A stretch of DNA of 56,510 nt from an uncultured Alphaproteobacteria bacterium (GTDB taxonomy: Bacteria; Pseudomonadota; Alphaproteobacteria; HIMB59), in NCBI GenBank assembly GCA_902595525.1, contig CACJQJ010000003.1, positions 1-56,510 on the forward strand, in the 5' to 3' direction. The notes beneath the pieces are model-generated. The model was not told the DNA's origin. It saw only the letters and a list, made by a program, of their open reading frames with translations, and ran no database searches. Of this stretch, positions 45,486 to 53,313 are shown piece after piece. Both the position numbers and the translations under genes were made by a program. The first letter of the stretch is position 1. Each line of letters opens with the position of its first letter.

Positions 45486-45491
45486 ATACCA
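45475..45491. promoter_or_regulatory. 17-bp perfect palindrome, probable GntR operator (site 2)
   Basis: TGGTATACATTATACCA: seven-base arms TGGTATA/TATACCA around CAT. It is identical to site 1 at 41542-41558 except at positions 2 and 16, where T/A is replaced by G/C as a matched pair. It lies between the gntR stop and the ATG at 45509 and covers the predicted -10. Confidence 0.68.
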
Positions 45492-45508
45492 CCAGGGAGA
45501 GGTTAAAT

Positions 45509-47185
45509 ATGTCTACAGGAACGAACGAACAAATGATAACTGGCGGAGAGTTAGTTGCTAAAGCCCTAAAAGCTGAGGGTGTTGAAGTAATTTATACTTT
45601 ATGTGGAGGACACATTATTGATATTTACAATGGATGTTTAAATGAAGGAATAAAAATTATTGACGTTCGTCATGAAGAAGTAGCCTCTCATGCTGCAGAT
45701 GGTTATGCGAGAATGACAGGTAAACCTGGGTGTGCAGTTGTTACTGCTGGACCAGGTACGACACATGCATTAACAGGAGTGGCAAACGCATTCAGAGCTG
45801 AAATCCCGATGTTACTAATAGGAGGACAAAGTTCTCTTACACAACATAAAATGGGATCTTTACAAGATTTACCTCACGTAGACATGATGCAACCAATTAC
45901 AAAATTTGCAGCAACTGTAATGTCTACTGAAAGATGTGCAGACATGGTATCTATGGCTTTTAGAGAAACCAGAAATGGATCTTTTGGTCCATCATTTTTA
46001 GAAATTCCAAGAGACATACTTGACTCTTCAATTCCAATGAGTAAAGCTGTCTTACCAGAGGCAGGAAAATATAGTGCCTCATCAAAAACTTTAGCAGACC
46101 CAGTAGATGTACAAAAAGCTGCTGATATTATTTCTAATGCAGAGAGGCCATGCATACTTTTAGGTCAACAGGTTTGGACTTGCCAATCTACAAAAGAAGC
46201 AATCGAATTTGTTAAAAATATGAATATACCTGCTTATTTAAATGGTGCTGCTAGAGGTTCAATGCCACCTGGAGACCCTCATCACTTTCATAGAACTAGA
46301 AGAAATGCATTTACCAAGTCAGATTGTATTATAATTGTTGGAACTCCTTTTGATTTTAGAATGGGTTACGGTAAAAGATTAAATCCTAACGCAACTGTTA
46401 TTCAAATTGATATGGACTACAGAACTGTAGGAAAAAATAGAGACATTTCTCTTGGTTTAGTTGGACACATAGGAACAACCCTAAAGGCTATCTCTGAAGC
46501 AGGAACTAAAAAAGATCGATCAGATTGGTTTAACGAACTTCGATCAGGGGAAGAGGCAGCTTTAGAAAAATTGATGCCTACATTTACAACAGATAAATCT
46601 CCTATTAGTCCCTATAGAGTGGCTTGGGAACTCAACCAGTTTTTAAATGATGATACTATATACATAGGTGATGGAGGAGACGTTGTAACCATAAGTGCTC
46701 AAGCAGTTCAACCTAGAATGCCTGGTGCTTGGATGGACCCAGGGCCTCTTGGAACTTTAGGTGTTGGGGTGCCATACGCGCTTGCAGCCAAATTAGCTGC
46801 TCCTGAAAAAGAAATTCTTTTATATTGTGGTGATGGTGCTTTTTCAATGACTGGAATGGACTTCGAGGCTTTTGTAAGACACAAAGCCCCTGTTTTAACA
46901 GTTATTGGAAATAACTCTGCACAAAACCAGATCAGATTTGGTCAAATTATGAAATACGGTGAAGATAAAGGAAATGTTGGAAACATCTTGGGTGATGTTA
47001 ACTTTGATGAGTTTGCAAAAATCTTTGGTGGTCATGGCGAAGCTGTCAGAGAAGCAAAAGAAATCCAACCCGCACTTCAAAGAGCTAGAGAAGCTGTTAA
47101 GTCAGGTATACCCGCAATCGTAAATATTTGGGTGGATAAAGAAGAATTTGCTCCTGGTACAAAAAACCAGACTATGTACAAATAA
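45509..47185 (+). CDS. ThDP-dependent enzyme of the oxalyl-CoA decarboxylase/2-hydroxyacyl-CoA lyase group
   Basis: Three-domain ThDP enzyme, 558 residues. The cofactor Glu is in VRHEEVASHAADGYA (Glu56). The central domain carries the ADIISNAERPCILLG start. The ThDP/metal motif is CGDGAFSMTG (about 439-449) ending in NN some 26 residues on. The block GSLQDLPHVDMM resembles the 'GAFQEFPQVE' of 2-hydroxyacyl-CoA lyases more than the 'GDYEELDQM' of classical oxalyl-CoA decarboxylases, and the classical NEGANTLD block is absent. Such enzymes release formyl-CoA from a 2-hydroxyacyl-CoA or oxalyl-CoA. It is annotated as acetolactate synthase-like in general searches, but no IlvN-type small subunit is near and frc follows. 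Substrate remains open. Confidence 0.75.
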   Translation: MSTGTNEQMITGGELVAKALKAEGVEVIYTLCGGHIIDIYNGCLNEGIKIIDVRHEEVASHAADGYARMTGKPGCAVVTAGPGTTHALTGVANAFRAEIPMLLIGGQSSLTQHKMGSLQDLPHVDMMQPITKFAATVMSTERCADMVSMAFRETRNGSFGPSFLEIPRDILDSSIPMSKAVLPEAGKYSASSKTLADPVDVQKAADIISNAERPCILLGQQVWTCQSTKEAIEFVKNMNIPAYLNGAARGSMPPGDPHHFHRTRRNAFTKSDCIIIVGTPFDFRMGYGKRLNPNATVIQIDMDYRTVGKNRDISLGLVGHIGTTLKAISEAGTKKDRSDWFNELRSGEEAALEKLMPTFTTDKSPISPYRVAWELNQFLNDDTIYIGDGGDVVTISAQAVQPRMPGAWMDPGPLGTLGVGVPYALAAKLAAPEKEILLYCGDGAFSMTGMDFEAFVRHKAPVLTVIGNNSAQNQIRFGQIMKYGEDKGNVGNILGDVNFDEFAKIFGGHGEAVREAKEIQPALQRAREAVKSGIPAIVNIWVDKEEFAPGTKNQTMYK

Positions 47186-47201
47186 ATTTTAGGAGGAAAC
47201 C

Positions 47202-48449
47202 ATGGAAGCTTTAAAAGGTGTCAAAATATTAGACATGACACACGTCCAGTCCGGACCAACTTGCACACAATTACTAGCTTGGTTTGGTGCAGATGTCGTA
47301 AAAGTTGAAAGACCAGGAGTGGGAGATGCCACAAGAGGTCAGTTAAGAGACGTTCCTGATGCAGATAGTTTGTACTTTACTATGCTAAACTCAAACAAAA
47401 GAAGTATAACACTAAACCCTAAGAAACCAGAGGGTTCAAAAATATTTACTAAGTTAATTCAAGAGTGTGATGTGATGGTAGAAAATTTTGCTCCTGGTGC
47501 TTTAGATAGAATGGGCTTTTCATGGGAAAAAATTCAAGAAATAAATCCAAGAATGATTTATGCTTCTGTTAAAGGTTTTGGTCCAGGAAAATATGAAGAT
47601 TGTAAAGTTTATGAGAATGTTGCTCAGTGCGCAGGTGGATCTGCTTCAACAACAGGTATGCTTGGAGAAGTTCCTTTAGTCACTGGTGCACAAATAGGAG
47701 ATAGTGGAACAGGGCTGCATTTAGCGTTGGGTATAGTTACTGCTTTATTCCACAGAGAAAAGTCAGGAAAGGGACAAAGAGTATCTGCTGCAATGCAAGA
47801 CGGAGTTTTAAATCTTTGCAGAGTTAAACTTCGTGACCAACAAAGACTTTCAAGAGGGCCTTTAAAAGAATACTCTCAATTTGGAGAAGACATTCCTTTT
47901 GGTGACTCAACTCCTCGCGCAGGTAATGACTCAGGTGGTGGTCAGCCAGGAAGAATTCTCAAATGCAAAGGTTGGGAAAAGGATCCTAATGCATACACAT
48001 ATTTTATTACACAGGCAGCTGTTTGGGAAAAAGTATGTGATGTTATTGGTAAACCTGAATGGAAAGAGGATGAAAATTACTCAACTCCTGCTAAAAGATT
48101 ACCAAGGTTAAATGAAATATTTGATACAATTGAGTCATGGACAATGACCAAGACTAAATTTGAGGTTATGGATATATGTAACCCTCTAGATATACCAGTT
48201 GGTCCAATATTATCTCTAAAAGAGTTAGCTGAAGATCAAGGGCTGAGAGATACTAATACTATAGTTGAAGTCGATCACCCTGAACGAGGAAAATATTTGA
48301 CTGTTGGTAATCCAATTAAGTTATCTGACTCCCCAGCAAAAGTTGAAAGATCTCCGCTTCTCGGAGAGCATACTGATGAGATATTAAAAGAATTTTGTCA
48401 GATGAGTGACGATGAAATTAAAGCTGTAAGAGAGGCCGGAGCAGTATAA
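47202..48449 (+). CDS. frc: Formyl-CoA:oxalate CoA-transferase (class III)
   Basis: Moves CoA between formate/formyl-CoA and oxalate or a related acid, via aspartyl-CoA anhydride. The 415-residue protein follows known Frc proteins (such as E. coli YfdW) along its length: [71 protein letters not shown] and [15 protein letters not shown]. The catalytic Asp is in [13 protein letters not shown] (Asp167, equal to Asp169 of the Oxalobacter enzyme), and the glycine loop reads SGGGQPG near residue 245. It has AGGAGG before the ATG and follows the ThDP enzyme by 16 bases. It makes a formyl-CoA-centred pathway likely. Confidence 0.93.
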   Translation: MEALKGVKILDMTHVQSGPTCTQLLAWFGADVVKVERPGVGDATRGQLRDVPDADSLYFTMLNSNKRSITLNPKKPEGSKIFTKLIQECDVMVENFAPGALDRMGFSWEKIQEINPRMIYASVKGFGPGKYEDCKVYENVAQCAGGSASTTGMLGEVPLVTGAQIGDSGTGLHLALGIVTALFHREKSGKGQRVSAAMQDGVLNLCRVKLRDQQRLSRGPLKEYSQFGEDIPFGDSTPRAGNDSGGGQPGRILKCKGWEKDPNAYTYFITQAAVWEKVCDVIGKPEWKEDENYSTPAKRLPRLNEIFDTIESWTMTKTKFEVMDICNPLDIPVGPILSLKELAEDQGLRDTNTIVEVDHPERGKYLTVGNPIKLSDSPAKVERSPLLGEHTDEILKEFCQMSDDEIKAVREAGAV

Positions 48450-48475
48450 GATATATTTTAATTTAAGGAGCAATA

Positions 48476-49393
48476 ATGAAAATAATTTTAATGGGGCAAC
48501 AGGCATTTGGAAAAAGTGCTTTAGAAAAATTTCATACGGAAACAGACCATGAAGTAGTAGCGGTATATTGTGCACCTGACAAAGAGGGTAAACCAGTCGA
48601 TCCTGTTAAAGAATACGCTCAAAGTGTTAGTTTGCCTGTTTACCAACCCTCAAATTTCAAAGACCAAGAGGTACTAGACCAAATTAAGTCTCATGGTGCG
48701 GATTTATGTGTCATGGCTTATGTAATAATTTTTGTGCCTGAAGGAGCAAGAGATATTCCTACTCATGGATCCATTTGTTTTCATCCCTCACTTCTTCCAC
48801 TCCATAGAGGGCCAAGTTCAATAAACTGGCCTATAATTGGTGGCTCCACAAAAACAGGTCTTTCAATTTTTTATCCAAATGATGGGCTAGATGAGGGTGA
48901 AATATTACTTCAAAAAGAAGTTGATATTGGTCCCGATGATACTTTAGGAGATGTTTATTTTAAAAAGATATTTCCATTAGGTCTAGAAGCTTGTGTTGAA
49001 GCTGCAAATTTAATCGAGTCTGGCAATGCACCAAAGACACCTCAAGATGACTCTAAAGCAACATATGAGTCTTGGTGTAAAAAAAGTGATGCAAGAATTG
49101 ATTGGAAAAAACCCGGAAACGAAATTTATAACTTAATAAGAGGTTGTAACCCTCAGCCTGGTGCTTGGGCTGAATTCATGGGTGATGAGTATGTCTTTTA
49201 TGACTCTAAGTTTATTGATGAGCAAAGTGCTGAGCATTTTCCAGGTCAAATCATATCAATTAATGCTGAAAACGTCAGAATCGCAGTTAAAGGTGGATTT
49301 ATTGAGGTATCAAGATTTAAATCAGACCAAGGTAAATTATTTGTCAAAGACATGAACACTGCAGTATTTACAGAGGGTGATTTATTCTCATAA
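48476..49393 (+). CDS. Free-standing 10-formyl-THF hydrolase/formyltransferase domain protein (ALDH1L1 N-terminal type)
   Basis: The 305 residues match the N-terminal folate domain of 10-formyltetrahydrofolate dehydrogenase better than methionyl-tRNA formyltransferase. Evidence: KIILMGQQAFGKSALEK at the start, HGSICFHPSLLPLHRGPSSINW, GLSIFYPNDGLDEGEILLQKEVDIGPDDTL, ATYESWCKKSDARIDWKKP, and IYNLIRGCNPQPGAWAEF. Catalytic His103 and Asp139 correspond to His106 and Asp142 of the mammalian enzyme. The Asn two residues before the His in tRNA formyltransferases is here Cys101 (Ile in the mammalian protein). A C-terminal FMT_C-like barrel follows; there is no carrier or aldehyde dehydrogenase domain. 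It ends the frc operon (AAGGAG before the ATG). Role: see findings. Confidence 0.82.
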   Translation: MKIILMGQQAFGKSALEKFHTETDHEVVAVYCAPDKEGKPVDPVKEYAQSVSLPVYQPSNFKDQEVLDQIKSHGADLCVMAYVIIFVPEGARDIPTHGSICFHPSLLPLHRGPSSINWPIIGGSTKTGLSIFYPNDGLDEGEILLQKEVDIGPDDTLGDVYFKKIFPLGLEACVEAANLIESGNAPKTPQDDSKATYESWCKKSDARIDWKKPGNEIYNLIRGCNPQPGAWAEFMGDEYVFYDSKFIDEQSAEHFPGQIISINAENVRIAVKGGFIEVSRFKSDQGKLFVKDMNTAVFTEGDLFS

Positions 49394-49402
49394 TAGCTTT
49401 TA

Positions 49403-49897
49403 GTGGCTAAACTTAATAAAGATTCACTTAAGACCTTATCGTTTATAACTTATTTCGTAATACTTTTTGTATTTTGGTTTATTTTATCTGGTTACCTTAA
49501 ATCGCTTTTACTTTTTTTTGGACTAGTCAGTGTTCTTTTTGTTTTTTGGATGTCTTATAGAGCTAAAGCTCTCGAGGAAGACTCTCTTCCTTTAAAAATT
49601 ATTCTTAGATTACCATTTTACTGGATTTGGTTATTTAAAGAAATTTTTAAATCTGGAGTAACGACAACAGCTTTAATTTGGAATGGTAAATACTCTCCTC
49701 AACTTATAAGTGTCAAAGCATCCCAGAAGAATAGAACAGGTATCGCAAACTATGCAAACGCTATAACTCTTACACCTGGTACAGTAACAATAGAAATAGA
49801 TAAAAAAACATTTCTAGTTCACGCATTAAGTAAGAAGCTATCCGAAGACTTGCAAACAGATGATATGAACAAAGTAATTACGGATTTAGATAAATGA
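49403..49897 (+). CDS. mrpE: Mrp antiporter subunit E
   Basis: First gene of a multi-subunit Na+(K+)/H+ antiporter. The 164-residue protein has two N-terminal hydrophobic segments (LSFITYFVILFVFWFILSG and LLLFFGLVSVLFVFWM), then PFYWIWLFKEIFKSG, and a soluble tail with NAITLTPGTVTIEIDKKTFLVHAL, the MrpE/MnhE signature. The start is GTG, nine bases after the previous gene. It overlaps mrpF by four bases. The nearby GntR-controlled operon may read through into it, as no terminator is visible. Confidence 0.93.
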   Translation: MAKLNKDSLKTLSFITYFVILFVFWFILSGYLKSLLLFFGLVSVLFVFWMSYRAKALEEDSLPLKIILRLPFYWIWLFKEIFKSGVTTTALIWNGKYSPQLISVKASQKNRTGIANYANAITLTPGTVTIEIDKKTFLVHALSKKLSEDLQTDDMNKVITDLDK

Positions 49898-50163
49898 TTT
49901 TTTTTGCAACATTAATTGTTCTGGGGGTTTCTGTAGCATTATGTTTAGTCCGAGCAATAAAAGGACCAACCCCTTTTGATAGAATATTATCTATATCAAG
50001 TATTGGGACTATTATAGCCATAGGTATCAGTGTTCATGGATTTGCATTCGAAAGACCTGATTTTGTAGATATTTCTTTGATGTACATCCTTTTGAATTTT
50101 TTAGGCACCATAGCAATACTTAGGTATTACAAAATAAAAAGAAAAAAAAGCAATGTCGTATAA
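49894..50163 (+). CDS. mrpF: Mrp antiporter subunit F
   Basis: Small membrane subunit, 89 residues with three hydrophobic segments. The segment LCLVRAIKGPTPFDRILSISSIGTIIA contains the family's R-x-GPT-x-x-DR pattern, and LMYILLNFLGTIAILRYY closes the last helix. It overlaps mrpE by four bases and mrpG by 11 bases. Length is normal for MrpF/MnhF. Confidence 0.94.
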   Translation: MIFFATLIVLGVSVALCLVRAIKGPTPFDRILSISSIGTIIAIGISVHGFAFERPDFVDISLMYILLNFLGTIAILRYYKIKRKKSNVV

Positions 50164-50467
50164 TTATATTGAGTTGATTTCTCTAGTCTTATTAGCAATT
50201 GGCTGCTTCTTCATTTTATCTGGGAGTCTGGGCTTAATAAAGTTACCCGATGTATTTAGTCGAATTCATGCTGCTGGTCTAATTGATACACTGGGATCGG
50301 GTTTCATAGTCCTAGCTTTAATAATTTATTCAGGTTTCAGTTTATTAAGCCTTAAACTTTTACTAATACCATTATTTTTAATATTCACTAGCCCTGTAAC
50401 TGGTCATGCAATAGCTCTATTTGCTCATGAGTCGGGGTATAAACCAAGGGGAAAAAATAAGAAATGA
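50153..50467 (+). CDS. mrpG: Mrp antiporter subunit G
   Basis: Small membrane subunit of 104 residues with three hydrophobic segments. Family marks are LSGSLGLIKLPDVFSRIHAAGLIDTLGSG and LLLIPLFLIFTSPVTGHAIALFAHESG. Both match MrpG/MnhG (PhaG). It overlaps mrpF and the next gene by a few bases. E, F and G are thought to help assemble and stabilise the complex. Confidence 0.95.
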   Translation: MSYNYIELISLVLLAIGCFFILSGSLGLIKLPDVFSRIHAAGLIDTLGSGFIVLALIIYSGFSLLSLKLLLIPLFLIFTSPVTGHAIALFAHESGYKPRGKNKK

Positions 50468-51027
50468 ATTTTTTATTAATTAATTTTTTTTTAATTTCCC
50501 TTTTATTGGTGACAACCTTTTTTATTTTTAAAACCACGTCACTAATAAGTGTTGTTGCACTCACAGGGGCTTTTACTTTGTTATGCTCAGCTATATATGT
50601 GAATTTAGATGCGGTTGATGTAGCATTTACTGAAGCTGCAGTTGGATCTGGTATATCAACAATTTTAATGGTAATGGCTGCTGCGAAATTACCAGAGGGA
50701 AAAAAAAATAAATTAATAAATTTATTTCCGAGCATTATTCTTGCAGTAGCGATATCACTTATATTGATTATTATAATTGCCAATCTCCCTTTGTTAGGAG
50801 ACCCTAATGCACCAATACATCTTCATGTAGTTCCAGAGTACTTAAAGGAAAGTAAAGATTTTTTTCATATACCTAATGTTGTTACTAATATTTTAGCAAG
50901 TTATAGGGGTTTCGATACTCTAGGAGAAACAATAGTAATATTTACTGCAGGCTTAGGTGTCATTGCTTTATTAACTAGCAACACTCTTAATCGTAAAACT
51001 AATTTTAAAAAAAATAAAAAAAAATGA
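50464..51027 (+). CDS. Stand-alone MrpA C-terminal region (MbhD/MbhE-like, DUF4040)
   Basis: Corresponds to the C-terminal part of MrpA, encoded on its own. The first part (about residues 1-100) has GAFTLLCSAIYVNLDAVDVAFTEAAVGSGISTILMV, the DUF4040 segment with its conserved acidic pair. The second part (about 125-187) has PNVVTNILASYRGFDTLGETIVIFTAG, the segment found as MbhE in archaeal hydrogenase modules. In Bacillus-type Mrp both parts are fused behind a NuoL-like domain in MrpA; here they are not. It overlaps both neighbours by four bases. Confidence 0.88.
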   Translation: MNFLLINFFLISLLLVTTFFIFKTTSLISVVALTGAFTLLCSAIYVNLDAVDVAFTEAAVGSGISTILMVMAAAKLPEGKKNKLINLFPSIILAVAISLILIIIIANLPLLGDPNAPIHLHVVPEYLKESKDFFHIPNVVTNILASYRGFDTLGETIVIFTAGLGVIALLTSNTLNRKTNFKKNKKK

Positions 51028-51461
51028 GAGATAAAATTTCTTCTAGTCCAGTATTAAGCGTTGTAAGTAAAATTCTTTTTGCACCAATTATTATATTTGG
51101 GCTTTACGTTCAATTTCATGGTGACTATGGTCCAGGAGGTGGATTTCAGGCTGGGGTTATAGTAGCGGCGGCATTTATATTGTATTCAATGATATTTGGG
51201 CTTTCAAAAGGAGAAACTTTAGTTCCAATAATGATCAATCGATATTTAATGTGCTTAGGTGTTTTGTTATATGCAGGTGTCGGAATAGTTTCAATATTTC
51301 TTGATGGAATGTATTTAGATTACAATGTTTTGTCATCAGACCCATCAACTGGCCAACATATTGGTATTATATTAGTTGAGCTGGGAGTAGGCATCACAGT
51401 TGCAACTGTAATGATTGCTTTGTATCACTCCTTTGCTTCCTTTGGTGAAATTAATGAGTAA
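51024..51461 (+). CDS. mrpB: Mrp antiporter subunit B
   Basis: Membrane subunit of 145 residues with four hydrophobic segments. The MnhB-domain signature GLYVQFHGDYGPGGGFQAGVIVAAAFIL is clear, followed by YAGVGIVSIFLDGMYLDYNVL and LVELGVGITVATVMI. It belongs between the MrpA-like piece and MrpC in this order. It overlaps mrpC by eight bases. Confidence 0.94.
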   Translation: MRDKISSSPVLSVVSKILFAPIIIFGLYVQFHGDYGPGGGFQAGVIVAAAFILYSMIFGLSKGETLVPIMINRYLMCLGVLLYAGVGIVSIFLDGMYLDYNVLSSDPSTGQHIGIILVELGVGITVATVMIALYHSFASFGEINE

Positions 51462-51816
51462 TTTTATTTATTTTTGGAACCATTTTGCCTTTATTTTACT
51501 CATGGTTGGCGGATTATTTATAATCATCACAAGTCAAAACTATTTAAAAAAAGTAGTTGGCTTAGCAATTTTTCAAACTGCAGTTTTTGTATTTTTTGTA
51601 TCACTCGCAAAAGTTTTAGATGGAACCGCCCCTATATTAACAAAAATGGCAAATGCCTATTCAAATCCATTGCCACACGTCTTAATACTGACCGCTATCG
51701 TCGTTGGAGTGGCTACTTCAGCGCTTGGATTGGCTTTAGTATTACAAATTTATAAGAACTACGAAACAATTGAAGAAAAAGAAATAGAGTCCTTGGAGCT
51801 AAAGTCAGATAAATAA
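51454..51816 (+). CDS. mrpC: Mrp antiporter subunit C (NuoK-like)
   Basis: Homologue of complex I subunit NuoK with three hydrophobic helices. From the ATG at 51454 it has 120 residues and begins MSNFIYFWNHFAF. The helix starting FILLMVGGLFIIITSQNYLKKVVGLAIFQTAVFVFFV and the segment PLPHVLILTAIVVGVATSALGLALVLQIY match MrpC. The last is the NuoK-type 'pi..aLvLTaIVig.A..a' pattern. A longer frame from 51415 would add residues overlapping mrpB and is not needed. Confidence 0.94.
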   Translation: MSNFIYFWNHFAFILLMVGGLFIIITSQNYLKKVVGLAIFQTAVFVFFVSLAKVLDGTAPILTKMANAYSNPLPHVLILTAIVVGVATSALGLALVLQIYKNYETIEEKEIESLELKSDK

Positions 51817-53313
51817 ATGTTTGATATATTTTTAGACGATGCTCCCGCATTGGTAGTAGTTTTGCCTCTTCTTATTTCTGCAATTATTGCATTTATGCCA
51901 TCAAAAATATGGCCATGGATAATTTCAATCATCACTTTGTTGTTACATTTATTTTTATCTTTACATCTTCTTAAAGAAATTTCTGTTTCTGGTTTAATTA
52001 TATATGAGTTTGGAAATTGGGAACCACCATGGGGTATCTCTTTTAAAATCGATGGGGTGAATATTGGACTTCAATTATTATTTTCAATTTTTGTTTTGGT
52101 ATCAACATTCTACTCAAGAAAAATCTTCTTGAATGAAATTGACTATAGGGACTCAGGAAAGGCCTATTCTTTGTGGTTATTGGCAATTGGAAGCCTGAAC
52201 GGAATTATTTTAACTAATGATATTTTTAATTTATTTGTCTTTTTAGAAATTTCTGCATTAGCTTCTATTTCTTTAATTGCCTTAGGTGCAGGACAAAATA
52301 GAAAAGCATTACTCGCAGCTTTTAATTATCTAATTATCGGTGCGATCGGGGCTACATTTTATGTAATTGGGGTTGGCTTTGCCTACGCTATGACAGGTAC
52401 GTTGAACATGAATGATCTTGTAATTCAACTGGCCCAATATTCTGATGGTCAGTTAGCCATCTTCGCAGGTATGTCATTCATGCTCATAGGGCTTATGGTT
52501 AAGGCTGCAATTTTTCCTGTCCATATTTGGTTACCACCTGCATATAGTTATGCTCCATCAGCTGTTTCTACTCTTTTGGCTGCTTTAGCGACAAAAACAA
52601 TTCTTTATTTTTTTGTGAGACTTTTGTACGAAGTATTCATAATTTATCCGACCTATTTAAGTTTGTTTTTAGATTTTGTTTTATATCCTCTATCTTTACT
52701 CGCTATATTTATTGGGACTGTAATAGCCATTTATCAAGATGACATCAAAAAACTTTTGGCATTCTCCTCAATTGCACAAATTGGCTACATCACACTAGCT
52801 TTTAGCCTTAAAGACCACAGTGGAGTAGCTTCGGGCTTTGTACATATATTTAATCATGCTTTGATCAAAGGAGGATTATTTATGGCTGTTGGTTATTTTG
52901 CTATTCTTTATAAGGATCGAGTAACCCTAAATAGTTTAAAAGGTTTTGGCTATAAATACCCCATAACATCATTTGCTTTATTAATCTGTGGATTATCTTT
53001 AATTGGATTGCCTCTGACAAATGGTTTCATTTCAAAATTATATTTATTTCAAGCTCTTTATATAAATCAGATGTATTTTTCAATCGCTTTAGTTGCGGTA
53101 AGCTCAGCATTAGCTGTTGTATATTTCTGGAAAATAGTGGAACAGATGTGGTTTTCAGAAATTAAATTTAAATCTGAAAAAGAAGATGCTTATATTTATT
53201 TACCAATATGGATAGTTACAATTTCAATCATTGTTTTTGGGATATATTCAACACCAATAATTGAATTTTCTAACTTGTCTGCAGACTATTTAATATCAGG
53301 TTATCAAAATTGA
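51817..53313 (+). CDS. mrpD: Mrp antiporter subunit D (first NuoL/M/N-like subunit)
   Basis: Ion-translocating subunit, 498 residues and about 14 hydrophobic helices. It carries the antiporter-family Glu in NLFVFLEISALASISLIA near residue 147, the Lys in LMVKAAIFPVHIWLPPAYSYAPSAVSTLLAALATK, and a later TM lysine/histidine region around IFNHALIKGGLFMAVG. The HxWLPpA block is usual for MrpD. It starts directly after the mrpC stop and overlaps the next D-like gene by four bases. Confidence 0.94.
   Translation: MFDIFLDDAPALVVVLPLLISAIIAFMPSKIWPWIISIITLLLHLFLSLHLLKEISVSGLIIYEFGNWEPPWGISFKIDGVNIGLQLLFSIFVLVSTFYSRKIFLNEIDYRDSGKAYSLWLLAIGSLNGIILTNDIFNLFVFLEISALASISLIALGAGQNRKALLAAFNYLIIGAIGATFYVIGVGFAYAMTGTLNMNDLVIQLAQYSDGQLAIFAGMSFMLIGLMVKAAIFPVHIWLPPAYSYAPSAVSTLLAALATKTILYFFVRLLYEVFIIYPTYLSLFLDFVLYPLSLLAIFIGTVIAIYQDDIKKLLAFSSIAQIGYITLAFSLKDHSGVASGFVHIFNHALIKGGLFMAVGYFAILYKDRVTLNSLKGFGYKYPITSFALLICGLSLIGLPLTNGFISKLYLFQALYINQMYFSIALVAVSSALAVVYFWKIVEQMWFSEIKFKSEKEDAYIYLPIWIVTISIIVFGIYSTPIIEFSNLSADYLISGYQN

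Noticed and set aside
45509..47185. Acetolactate synthase large subunit (ilvB)
   Set aside because: No regulatory small subunit or other branched-chain genes are nearby, and it is in an operon with a clear formyl-CoA transferase.
48476..49393. Methionyl-tRNA formyltransferase (fmt)
   Set aside because: The NxHxSLLP motif lacks the Asn, def is not adjacent, and several long blocks match the ALDH1L1 N-terminal domain instead.
36170..49393. Genomic island integrated at tRNA-Glu
   Set aside because: No integrase and no repeat of the tRNA 3' end were found, and the segment contains the core genes sucCD.
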